Source: an uncultured Verrucomicrobiota bacterium (GTDB taxonomy: Bacteria > Verrucomicrobiota > Kiritimatiellia > RFP12 > UBA1067). From it: a stretch of DNA of 22,628 nucleotides. The stretch covers positions 1-22,628 of the forward strand of contig CALZAJ010000007.1 of the NCBI GenBank assembly GCA_945613785.1, given 5' to 3'. Below are positions 7,130 through 14,534 of this stretch, piece by piece. A model generated the notes under the pieces. The model was given only the letters and a program-made list of their open reading frames with translations. It did no database searches and was not told where the DNA came from. A program made the translations under genes and the position numbers. The first letter of the stretch is position 1; each line of letters opens with the position of its first letter.

Positions 7130-8095
7130 ATGGAACTCAAAGATGACTTCATGGTCTTTTCGGGTACGGCCAATTTGCCGCTCGCCGAAAAGGTCGCCAA
7201 CTATCTCGGCCGCCCCCTCAACAAGATTGACGTGCAGCACTTCCCGGACGGCGAGACCTTCTGCCAGGTTCAGGAAGGTGTGCGTGGTAAGGACGTCTTT
7301 GTGATCCAGTCGGGTTCCCCTGCGCCGAACGATGCGTACATGGAACTCTTCATCATGATGGATGCCCTCAAGCGCGGCAGCGCGGGTCGCATCACGGTCG
7401 TTCTTCCGTACTACGGCTATGCCCGTCAGGACCGCAAGGACAAGCCGCGGGTCCCGATTACGGCGCGTCTCATCGCGAACCTCATCACCGCCGCGGGCGC
7501 TGATCGCGTCCTGACGATGGACCTGCACGCGAACCAGATCCAGGGCTTCTTCAACATCCCGCTCGATCACCTCCGTGCCGAGCCCGTCATTCTCAAGTAC
7601 ATCCGCGATCAGCACTGGGCCAATCCGATTGTCGTCGCGCCTGACACGGGCGGGGCGAAGACGGCCTACGGTTACAGCCGCAAGCTCGGTTGTGGTCTCG
7701 CGATCGTCGCCAAGCAGCGTACGAGCGGCGAGACGGTCGACGCGTTCTCCGTCGTCGGCGACGTGAACGGTCACGACGTCATCATGATCGATGACATGAC
7801 CGCGACGGGAGGTACGCTCTCGGCGGCCGCGAAGATGTGCCGCGAGAATGGCGCCAAGTCCGTCCACGCGTTCGTCAGCCACTTCCCGCTCACGGCGAAG
7901 GGTCAGGAGCGTCTCATGACCGAGGGTCAGCTCGACGAGCTCGTCGTCACCGACTCGATTCCGCTCCGCGAGGGCTTCGATCCGTCGAAGCTTCCGTTCA
8001 AGCTCACGCAGCTTTCCGTCGCGCCGCTCATCGGCGAGGCGATCAAGCGCATCCACAACGACCAGAGCGTGAACGACTTGTTCAACCACGAATAA
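7130..8095 (+). CDS. prs: Ribose-phosphate pyrophosphokinase (PRPP synthetase)
   Basis: A 321-aa cytoplasmic enzyme that makes PRPP from ribose 5-phosphate and ATP for nucleotide, histidine and tryptophan synthesis. It carries the expected motifs in order: VFSGTANLPLAEKVA at the start, HFPDGETF, the flexible catalytic loop YYGYARQDRKDKPRVPITA, DLHANQIQGFF, and the PRPP/ribose-phosphate loop IDDMTATGGT at about residues 219-229. The ATG at 7130 is chosen because GAAAGGA at 7114-7120 lies 9 nt before it; a TTG at 7112 would put the ribosome site inside the gene. It has its own extended -10 promoter. The downstream pth gene is a common neighbour of prs, but the usual intervening rplY/ctc is missing and is replaced here by a stem-loop. 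Confidence 0.97.
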   Translation: MELKDDFMVFSGTANLPLAEKVANYLGRPLNKIDVQHFPDGETFCQVQEGVRGKDVFVIQSGSPAPNDAYMELFIMMDALKRGSAGRITVVLPYYGYARQDRKDKPRVPITARLIANLITAAGADRVLTMDLHANQIQGFFNIPLDHLRAEPVILKYIRDQHWANPIVVAPDTGGAKTAYGYSRKLGCGLAIVAKQRTSGETVDAFSVVGDVNGHDVIMIDDMTATGGTLSAAAKMCRENGAKSVHAFVSHFPLTAKGQERLMTEGQLDELVVTDSIPLREGFDPSKLPFKLTQLSVAPLIGEAIKRIHNDQSVNDLFNHE

Positions 8096-8099
8096 GGAG

Positions 8100-8152
8100 C
8101 GTGGTCCGCACGTCCTTCTTTGTCTTCGACTTCGGCGGACTCGCGGACCACG
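8100..8152 (+). promoter_or_regulatory. Long stem-loop between prs and pth
   Basis: CGTGGTCCGC at 8100-8109 is perfectly complementary to GCGGACCACG at 8143-8152. After a 2x2 internal mismatch, GTCC (8112-8115) pairs with GGAC (8137-8140). The structure begins 4 nt after the prs stop and ends 9 nt before the pth start. There is no T-run after it, so it is not a standard terminator. It may be an mRNA processing, stability or translation-control element. Confidence 0.65.
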
Positions 8153-8161
8153 GTCAATCTC

Positions 8162-8755
8162 TTGAAGATCATCGTTGGATTAGGTAACCCGGGTGCGGAG
8201 TATGCGAATACTCCGCACTCGATTGGTTTTGAGGCGGTCGATGCGATTGCCGCGGAAATCGGCGCGACGTGGGAGACGAAGCGCCAGTTTCAGTGTCTGA
8301 TGGCGAAGGGCTCGTTCGCGGGAATCCCTGTGATGCTCGTGAAGCCGCAGACCTACATGAACCTGTCGGGCGACTCGGTGGCGCCGGTCGTGAAGTACCA
8401 CAACGCGACGCCGGCGGATCTCCTGGTGATCCAGGACGACATCGACCTGCCGGCGGGCAAGATGCGCATTCGCAAGGCGGGGTCGTGTGGCGGACACAAC
8501 GGCATCCGCAACATCATCGAGCGTCTCGGGACGCCTGGCTTCACGCGTCTCAAGCTTGGCGTCGGTAAGGACAAGTCGAACGTCGTCGCGCATGTGCTCG
8601 GCAAGTTCGATCCGACGACGCGGCAGGTGATGGACCAGGTGGTGGCCGAGTCCGTCAAGGCGTCGGCCCTGATCCTGCGTGAGGGCCCCGACCGTGCGAT
8701 GAACGTCTACAACGGCTGGACCGCAGAAGTCAAATTAACAATGAATAAGGGATAA
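8162..8755 (+). CDS. pth: Peptidyl-tRNA hydrolase
   Basis: A 197-aa enzyme, matching the usual 185-200 aa, that releases peptides from tRNAs dropped by stalled ribosomes. It starts KIIVGLGNPGAEYANTPHSIGF with the active-site Asn9 and His19 equivalents, then KPQTYMNLSG, IQDDIDLPAG and GSCGGHNGIRNI, all diagnostic of bacterial Pth. The start is taken as TTG at 8162 because homologs begin M-K-hydrophobic-VGLGNPG; the frame opens 42 nt earlier at another TTG, but those codons fall in the stem-loop and have no homologous counterpart. No Shine-Dalgarno site precedes the TTG, so translation is probably coupled to prs or controlled by the stem-loop at 8100-8152. Confidence 0.95.
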   Translation: MKIIVGLGNPGAEYANTPHSIGFEAVDAIAAEIGATWETKRQFQCLMAKGSFAGIPVMLVKPQTYMNLSGDSVAPVVKYHNATPADLLVIQDDIDLPAGKMRIRKAGSCGGHNGIRNIIERLGTPGFTRLKLGVGKDKSNVVAHVLGKFDPTTRQVMDQVVAESVKASALILREGPDRAMNVYNGWTAEVKLTMNKG

Positions 8756-8761
8756 TGGACC

Positions 8762-10384
8762 ATGGTGGAACCTAAAATGAACAAGCTCGGCATCCTTACA
8801 CTTTCGCTTTTCACCGTTATCCCCGGCCTGTTCGCCGTGGAGACGCCGACGATGGGCTGGAGTTCGTGGAACGCCTATCGCGTGAACATCAGCGAGGACA
8901 TCATCAAGAAGGCCGCGGACATGGTCGTCGAGCTCGGTCTCGACAAGGTCGGCTACGTCTACATCAACACGGACGACGGCTTCTTCGGCGGACGTGACGA
9001 GAAGGGCAACCTGAAGACGCATCCGAAGCGCTTCCCGAATGGACTCAAGGGGCTGGTCGACCACATCCACGGTCTCGGCCTCAAGGCGGGCATCTACTCC
9101 GACGGCGGCGAGAACACCTGCGGCAGCATCTGGGATGATGACGAGTACGGCGTGGGCGTGGGCATGTGGCAGCACGACCAGCAGGATGCCGACTACTTCT
9201 TCAAGGAACTCGACTTCGACTTCATCAAGATCGATTTCTGCGGCGGCCTCGCGAAGGGCAATGCGGCAAAGGTCGACATGGATCCGAAGGAGCGCTACAC
9301 GGCGATCCGTCAGGCCGCCGAGAAGGCCAAGCCGGGCGTGCGCATCAACGTCTGCCGCTGGGACTATCCCGGCACCTGGGTCGGCACGATCGGCAGCTCC
9401 TGGCGCATCAGTCAGGACGTCGAGCTCAAGTGGCGGAGCGTCAACGACATCATCCACCAGAACCTCTATCTCTCCGCCTATGCGGGACCGGGCGCGTTCA
9501 ACGACATGGACATGCTCGAGGTCGGCCGCGGCCTGCCGGCGGAAGAGGACAAGACGCACTTCGGCATCTGGTGCATCATGAACTCGCCTCTGCTGATCGG
9601 CTGCGACCTTGCGAAGACGCGCGAAGATCCGATTGCGATGGAGCTGCTGAAGAACACCGAACTCATCGCGCTCAACCAGGATCCGCTCTGCCAGCAGGCC
9701 TACGTCGCGAAGCGGGAAGGCGAGACGTACGTGCTCGTGAAGGATCTCGAAGAGGCGAACGGCTTGGTCCGCGCGGTGGCGTTCCTCAACACGACGGACG
9801 CCGAGGCGCAGATGAGTGTCGAGCTCAAGGAACTCGATCTCGCGGGCCGCGTCCACGTCCGTGACCTGTTCGCGCATCTCGATCTTCCGGTCGTGACCGG
9901 GAAGATGAAGGTGACGGTTCCCGCGCATGCGACGCGCATTTACAAGTTGACGGCCGAGAAGCGCCTTGAGCGCGAGGTTTACGAGGCCGAGACCGCGTGG
10001 CTGTCGACTTATCAGGAACTCGTGGAGGCGGAGAAGGCCGGCACGGCCTACTATCGTCAGTCTCCGAAGCTGTCGGGTGGCGTGGCGGCGACCAACGTCG
10101 GCCGCAAGGACAACTATCTTGAGTGGCGCAATGTCGTCAGCGCCGTCGAAGGAGAACGCGAGCTGGTGCTGATCACGGCGCCTGGCGATGAGAAGTCCGT
10201 GAAGATGTCCGTCAACGGCACGGAGGTTGCGCTCAAGCGGGTGACTTGCAGTTGTGCGGACGATGAGATCAAGATGCTGTTCGTGGCGACGGCGCCGATG
10301 AAGAAGGGCGCGAACGTCGTCCGTATCTTCGGAGAGACGCGTCTGCCCGACATCGACCGTCTCGACCTTCAGCCGCTCAAGTGA
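8762..10384 (+). CDS. Secreted alpha-galactosidase, GH27 family, with C-terminal CBM35-like domain
   Basis: A 540-aa protein. A hydrophobic signal peptide is seen at about residues 7-25 (KLGILTLSLFTVIPGLFA), so it should be exported. The GH27 barrel begins TPTMGWSSWNAY. The nucleophile is Asp158 in FIKIDFCGG and the acid/base is Asp250 in AFNDMDMLEVG; SDGGENTCGS is the usual loop between. The enzyme should release terminal alpha-linked galactose (or N-acetylgalactosamine) from oligosaccharides or glycoconjugates. A beta-sandwich follows to about residue 400, and from about 405 the sequence YEAETAWLS starts a domain resembling CBM35/CBM6-type modules, a recognition based on pattern only. ATG 8762 has AAGGGA at 8747-8752 at 9-nt spacing; ATG 8777 is an alternative that would give a tighter signal peptide. 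It lies 6 nt after pth, an odd neighbour for a secreted glycosidase. Confidence 0.9.
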   Translation: MVEPKMNKLGILTLSLFTVIPGLFAVETPTMGWSSWNAYRVNISEDIIKKAADMVVELGLDKVGYVYINTDDGFFGGRDEKGNLKTHPKRFPNGLKGLVDHIHGLGLKAGIYSDGGENTCGSIWDDDEYGVGVGMWQHDQQDADYFFKELDFDFIKIDFCGGLAKGNAAKVDMDPKERYTAIRQAAEKAKPGVRINVCRWDYPGTWVGTIGSSWRISQDVELKWRSVNDIIHQNLYLSAYAGPGAFNDMDMLEVGRGLPAEEDKTHFGIWCIMNSPLLIGCDLAKTREDPIAMELLKNTELIALNQDPLCQQAYVAKREGETYVLVKDLEEANGLVRAVAFLNTTDAEAQMSVELKELDLAGRVHVRDLFAHLDLPVVTGKMKVTVPAHATRIYKLTAEKRLEREVYEAETAWLSTYQELVEAEKAGTAYYRQSPKLSGGVAATNVGRKDNYLEWRNVVSAVEGERELVLITAPGDEKSVKMSVNGTEVALKRVTCSCADDEIKMLFVATAPMKKGANVVRIFGETRLPDIDRLDLQPLK

Positions 10385-10394
10385 GGATTTTGAA

Positions 10395-11180
10395 ATGAGG
10401 GAACTTTCGGTTATCCTGGACGAGGTGAAGGCCAAGATCGCCGCGGCCTGTGCGAAGGCCGGACGCGATCCGTCCGAGGTCGAGATCATCGCCGTCACCA
10501 AGACGCACGGCGAGGACGTCGTCCGCGAGGCGTGGGAGAACGGCCTTGCGATCGTCGGCGAGAACAAGGTCCAGGAGGCGGCCTGGAAGAAGCCCGCGAG
10601 CGTGTCGGGTCCGAGCTGGCACCTGATCGGACATCTCCAGTCCAACAAGGTCCGTCCCGCGCTCGAGCTCTTCGACTTCATCCATTCCGTCGATTCGATC
10701 AAGCTGGCGGACCGCATCAACCTGATTGCGGACGACATCGGCGCGCAGCCGCACATCCTCCTCGAGGTCAACGTCTCGGGTGAGAAGTCCAAGAGCGGCA
10801 TGAAGCCCGAGGACGTCGAGCCGACGATCCGCCACATCCAGGAGAACTGTCCGCGCGTGACCCTCGAGGGTCTGATGACGATGGCGCCGTTCGCGGAGGA
10901 TCCCGAAGAGGCGCGTCCGTATTTCCGTCGCCTGCGTGAACTGCGCGACGGACTCCAGGAGAAGCTGGGGGTCGGACTCCCGAAGTTGTCGATGGGCATG
11001 AGCGGCGATTACGAGGTTGCGGTCGAGGAGGGAGCGACCTGGGTGCGTCTGGGCACGGTCCTTTTCGGCGAACGCCCGAAGCTCAAGAGCGTGCGCGCGA
11101 CGGCCGATGACGAGGGCGCCCGCTTCGGCGGACTCGATTCCTATTCCGGCGCCGGACCGACCGTGAGGATTCTGGATTGA
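10395..11180 (+). CDS. yggS: YggS/PROSC-family PLP homeostasis protein
   Basis: A 261-aa cytoplasmic PLP-binding protein with a single alanine-racemase-type barrel. Lys36 in IIAVTKTHGED is the PLP Schiff-base residue at the same number as in E. coli YggS. GENKVQEA, WHLIGHLQSNKV, VNVSGEKSKSGM, GLMTMAP and LSMGMSGDYEVAVEEGATWVRLGT are all canonical blocks. Family members regulate free PLP and amino-acid balance and have no known catalytic turnover. A tail of about 30 residues after FGERPK extends past the usual 230-aa end and is not recognised. The ribosome site GAGGA at 10383-10387 overlaps the stop of the preceding gene. Its stop overlaps the start of hrpB. Confidence 0.95.
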   Translation: MRELSVILDEVKAKIAAACAKAGRDPSEVEIIAVTKTHGEDVVREAWENGLAIVGENKVQEAAWKKPASVSGPSWHLIGHLQSNKVRPALELFDFIHSVDSIKLADRINLIADDIGAQPHILLEVNVSGEKSKSGMKPEDVEPTIRHIQENCPRVTLEGLMTMAPFAEDPEEARPYFRRLRELRDGLQEKLGVGLPKLSMGMSGDYEVAVEEGATWVRLGTVLFGERPKLKSVRATADDEGARFGGLDSYSGAGPTVRILD

Positions 11181-13555
11181 CCTTCCCGGTTGAGGAGAAG
11201 ATCAAGGAAATCCGCCGCGCACTCGCGGTGAACCGTGACGTCGTCCTGACAGCGCCTCCCGGCAGTGGCAAGACGACCTGTGTGCCGCCGGCGCTTCTCG
11301 ACGAACCCTGGCTGAAGGGCAAGAAGATCGTGATGCTTGAGCCGCGGCGTCTTGCGGCGCGCAACTGCGCGACGTACATCGCGAAGAAGCTCGGCGAGCC
11401 GGTCGGCGGGACGGTCGGTTACCAGGTGCGTCTCGAGCGTAAGATCTCCGCGCAGACGCGGCTGGAGATCGTCACCGAGGGATTGCTCACGCAGCGGCTT
11501 CTCTCCGACCCTGAACTCGCGGACGTCGGACTCGTCATCTTCGACGAATTCCACGAACGGTCGCTCGCCTGTGATCTTAGCTTTGCGTTGGCGCTGGAAG
11601 TGCGCCGCGCGCTGCGCGACGACCTGCGCCTTCTGGTGATGTCCGCGACGCTTGATGCGGACGAAGTCGCCGCGCATCTCGGGGATGCGGACATTGTTCG
11701 TGCCGAAGGCCGCATGTTCCCTGTCGAGACGAAATACCTCGGCGACATGTCGATGAGCGGCGCCGTGGCGCGAGCGCTCAAAGAGACGACCGGCGACATT
11801 CTCTGTTTCCTGCCGGGAGAGGGAGAGATCCGGCGGACGCAGGAGAGCCTTCAGACTTCCGTGTTCAACCTCCAGGGGTCGGGAGAGCGGGCGGTTGTTT
11901 TGCCGCTCTACGGTTCCTTGCCAAAGGAAGAGCAGGACCGTGTCTTCCTTCCCAACGACCGGCGCAAGGTCATTCTCGCGACGTCGATCGCCGAAACGTC
12001 GGTGACGATCTCCGGCATCACCTGCGTGATTGACTCGGGGCTCATGCGCATTCCGCGGTTCACGCCGGCGACGGGCATGAGCGGACTTGTGACGGTGCCG
12101 CTTTCGATGGATCGTGCGGAACAGCGCCGCGGCCGTGCGGGACGCGTCCAGGCGGGCGTCTGTTATCGGTTGTGGAGCGAGGGTGAGAACCTGTCGCGTC
12201 CGAAGAAGATGAGTCCCGAGATCTTCGATGCAGACCTTTGTTCGCTCGTCCTGACGAGCGCCGCGTGGGGTGCGGTGCGGCGCGAGGACCTGCCGTGGAT
12301 GTCCCCGCCGCCGGTGAGCGCCTGGGAACAGGCGGTGAATCTGTTGAAGCTGCTGGGCGCATTGTCGTCTGACGGACGCCTCACGGCGAAGGGTACTTCG
12401 ATGGCGAAGCTGCCGATGCATCCGCGTCTTGCGAACATGATCCTGAACGGAGGGGACCCTCTGCTGGCGGCGATTATCGAAGAGGGCGCGAAGTCGCGCG
12501 AGACGGATATCCGGCGCGTGTTCGACCATCCGTCCCGTCGGGCGGTCGAGCTGGCGAAGAAGTTTGACCGTGGACCGCGGCGCGCGAATCTGAGCGAGGG
12601 TGCGATGCTCGCGTTTGCCTATCCCGATCGCGTCGCCAAGGGGCGCGGCAACGGCGCGTTTCGCATGGTGTCCGGACGCGGCGCCTTCCTGGAGCCGAAT
12701 GACGCGCTGGCGAAAGCGCCGTACCTCGTCTGCTGTGAGCTGGACGACCGTCTCGGGGATGCGAAGCTCTTCCTCGGGTGTCCGATTGACGAGGAAGAGA
12801 TTCTCGAGCTCTTCGGAGACTTGATCGTCGAGGAACCGTTCTGCGAGTGGGATCGGCAGAACGATCGCGTGAAGAGCGTCGTGAAGCGTAAGCTCGGCGA
12901 GATGACGATGGGCGAAAAGCCGGTGACGGTTTCGGTGGAAGGTGCGGCTGATAAGATTGCCGCGGCGCTCCTGGACGGCGTCCGTCAGAAGGGCGTCGCG
13001 AATCTCCCCTGCTGGACGAAGGAGTCGCTGCAGCTCCGCGCGCGCATCGACTTCCTGCACCGGCACCTGGACTGGCCGGAGATGACGGACGAGACGGTCC
13101 TGGCGGCGCTCGAGGGCTTTGTCGGCGGCATGAACAAGTGGCGCGATCTTGAGAAGCTCGACCTGTTCCGCGTCTTCGACTTCATTCTGAGCGAGGCGGG
13201 ACACGACCGGCGCGAGCTCGACCGTCTCGCTCCGACGCGGATGGAGGTGCCGAGTGGCTCGCATATGCTCATCCATTACGAAGGGGATGAGCCGACGTGT
13301 GAGGTGCGGTTGCAGGAGTGCTTCGGGCTGATGGCGACGCCGAAGGTCGCGGGCGGGAAGGTGCCGGTCGTGATGACGCTCCTTTCGCCGGCGCAGCGTC
13401 CGATCCAGATCACCAAGGACCTCGCGGGATTCTGGAAAGAGGGCTACCAGTTGGTCCGCAAGGACATGCGCGGTCGTTATCCGAAGCATTATTGGCCCGA
13501 GGACCCGTTCACGGCCGTCGCCACGCGGCGGGTGCGTCCGCGTCCGAATGCGTGA
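11177..13555 (+). CDS. hrpB: ATP-dependent helicase HrpB
   Basis: A 792-aa DExH helicase, close to the 800-820 aa of proteobacterial HrpB. Walker A is APPGSGKTT at residues 26-34; the Walker B box is DEFH at 123-126, the form that is specific to HrpB rather than DEAH in HrpA. SAT (VMSATLD), ATSIAETSVTI and the QRRGRAGRVQ motif VI are present. The C-terminal region ends in DPFTAVATRRVRPR, matching the HrpB C-terminal domain. Its substrate and role are not firmly known; it probably remodels RNA or RNA-protein complexes. It starts at TTG 11177, overlapping the TGA of yggS (TTGA), with GAGGA at 11165-11169 as ribosome site at 7-nt spacing, so it is translationally coupled. A 58-bp gap follows before the next promoter and start. 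Confidence 0.95.
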   Translation: MTFPVEEKIKEIRRALAVNRDVVLTAPPGSGKTTCVPPALLDEPWLKGKKIVMLEPRRLAARNCATYIAKKLGEPVGGTVGYQVRLERKISAQTRLEIVTEGLLTQRLLSDPELADVGLVIFDEFHERSLACDLSFALALEVRRALRDDLRLLVMSATLDADEVAAHLGDADIVRAEGRMFPVETKYLGDMSMSGAVARALKETTGDILCFLPGEGEIRRTQESLQTSVFNLQGSGERAVVLPLYGSLPKEEQDRVFLPNDRRKVILATSIAETSVTISGITCVIDSGLMRIPRFTPATGMSGLVTVPLSMDRAEQRRGRAGRVQAGVCYRLWSEGENLSRPKKMSPEIFDADLCSLVLTSAAWGAVRREDLPWMSPPPVSAWEQAVNLLKLLGALSSDGRLTAKGTSMAKLPMHPRLANMILNGGDPLLAAIIEEGAKSRETDIRRVFDHPSRRAVELAKKFDRGPRRANLSEGAMLAFAYPDRVAKGRGNGAFRMVSGRGAFLEPNDALAKAPYLVCCELDDRLGDAKLFLGCPIDEEEILELFGDLIVEEPFCEWDRQNDRVKSVVKRKLGEMTMGEKPVTVSVEGAADKIAAALLDGVRQKGVANLPCWTKESLQLRARIDFLHRHLDWPEMTDETVLAALEGFVGGMNKWRDLEKLDLFRVFDFILSEAGHDRRELDRLAPTRMEVPSGSHMLIHYEGDEPTCEVRLQECFGLMATPKVAGGKVPVVMTLLSPAQRPIQITKDLAGFWKEGYQLVRKDMRGRYPKHYWPEDPFTAVATRRVRPRPNA

Positions 13556-13569
13556 AGCCAGGGGCGGTA

Positions 13570-13597
13570 TTCCCATCTTTCCCGCAAGCCATGGGAA
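13570..13597 (+). promoter_or_regulatory. Inverted repeat next to the acyltransferase promoter, possible operator
   Basis: TTCCCAT at 13570-13576 and ATGGGAA at 13591-13597 are perfect inverted copies separated by 14 nt. The right arm ends 5 nt before the -10 hexamer at 13602, covering the -35 and spacer zone. It has no T-run and so is not a convincing terminator for hrpB. A dimeric regulator binding here is possible but unproven. Confidence 0.35.
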
Positions 13598-13598
13598 A

Positions 13599-13607
13599 TG
13601 ATATAAT
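13599..13607 (+). promoter_or_regulatory. Extended -10 promoter of the acyltransferase operon, predicted leaderless
   Basis: TGATATAAT with TATAAT at 13602-13607. The GTG start codon is at 13614, exactly where +1 is expected (7 nt after the last hexamer base). AAAGG directly abuts the GTG and is too close to act as a ribosome site, supporting a leaderless mRNA. Confidence 0.7.
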
Positions 13608-13613
13608 TAAAGG

Positions 13614-14534
13614 GTGTCTAAGAAGAGCAATTTTACGATAAATGTCGAATACGGGGTGTTGCGATTCGTCTGTGGAATCGTCAATCTGATCCCCTATCGG
13701 CTGGCGATGGGAATCGCCTGGTGTCTGGGGTGGTCGACCTTCAACGTCCTCCGCCTGAAACGCGCCCGGACGATGGAGCGGCTGAGGAGCGTTTTTCCTG
13801 AGAAGCCGGCCCGCGAGCTGCGTCGTATCGCCCGCAAGAGCATCACCAACGTCCTGCAGACCGGGGTCGAGATGATCCGGGCGCCGAGGCTTGACCGGAA
13901 GTGGATGGATCGCTACGTCCTTGAAGGTCGCAAGTACAAGGACAAGCTGCAGGGCTATATCGACGAGGGCAAGGGCGTGGTCATCATGGTGCCGCACTCC
14001 GGCAACTGGTACATGGCGGCCTGGTCAATGGCCGCCTACGGACTTCCTCTCGTCTCCATCGCGGCGACGCAGCGCAATCCGAAGATCGACGCGTGGATGA
14101 AGCGGCAGTACTGTGACATCGAGGTCTTCGACCGCGGGAGCGCGAAGACGCTGGTGGACATCAAGCGTCGTCTGCAGGAGGGGCGCGGCTTCGCGATTCT
14201 GCCCGATCTGCGCGTGCCTCATCCCGACGTGGAGGTGGACTTCCTGCGCGGCAAGGCGAACGTGTCGCACGCGGGAGCCATGTTTGCGGTGAAGTGTGGC
14301 TCTCCGATCGTGGTTGCGGTGATGCGTCGTGAAAACGGGCGACACGTCTTCGACCACATCGGGACGCTTCGGCCCGATCCTGCGGCCCCTGACAAGAAGG
14401 AGGAGGCCGCGCGGTTGACGCGCGAGGCGATGAAGATGCTGGATGAGCGCATCCAGGCGCATCCCGAACATTGGTTTTGGTATAACAAACGTTGGATTTT
14501 GCAACCTGTCAAAAAGAAAGAGGAGTCCAAATGA
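13614..14534 (+). CDS. LpxL/HtrB-family lysophospholipid/lipid A acyltransferase-like protein
   Basis: A 306-aa protein of the bacterial lipid A acyltransferase superfamily, expected at the inner membrane. A hydrophobic N-terminal segment at about residues 15-45 acts as membrane anchor. VVIMVPHSGNWYMA at about 122-135 is the catalytic block, FAILPDLRV is the second block, and EHWFWYNKRW at the end matches the family's FW-HKRW motif. These enzymes add an acyl chain to lipid A precursors or related glycolipids. An odd feature is that the usual HX4(D/E) box reads His128-S-G-N-W-Tyr133, so the acidic partner is missing. The GTG start at 13614 is set by the promoter position. The stop overlaps the next start (ATGA at 14531-14534), implying coupling with the UDP-sugar pyrophosphorylase. 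Confidence 0.82.
   Translation: MSKKSNFTINVEYGVLRFVCGIVNLIPYRLAMGIAWCLGWSTFNVLRLKRARTMERLRSVFPEKPARELRRIARKSITNVLQTGVEMIRAPRLDRKWMDRYVLEGRKYKDKLQGYIDEGKGVVIMVPHSGNWYMAAWSMAAYGLPLVSIAATQRNPKIDAWMKRQYCDIEVFDRGSAKTLVDIKRRLQEGRGFAILPDLRVPHPDVEVDFLRGKANVSHAGAMFAVKCGSPIVVAVMRRENGRHVFDHIGTLRPDPAAPDKKEEAARLTREAMKMLDERIQAHPEHWFWYNKRWILQPVKKKEESK

Noticed and set aside
8120..8161. Earlier TTG start for pth
   Set aside because: The extra 14 residues fall in the stem-loop and precede the universal Pth N-terminus.
8735..10999. Long - strand open frame (754 codons) opposite the alpha-galactosidase and yggS
   Set aside because: Its translation is low-complexity and unrelated to any family I know, while both + strand proteins are well conserved.
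11141..13576. Very long open frame on the - strand (811 codons) opposite hrpB
   Set aside because: High G+C with strong third-position bias makes antisense frames stay open. The + strand carries full HrpB motifs and the - strand product is Arg/Leu/His-rich with no recognisable domain.
14478..14486. TGGTATAAC, resembling the extended -10, 45 nt before the UDP-sugar pyrophosphorylase ATG
   Set aside because: It encodes the conserved W-Y-N residues of the acyltransferase FWYNKRW motif, so the protein sequence explains it; ATGA coupling makes a separate promoter unnecessary.
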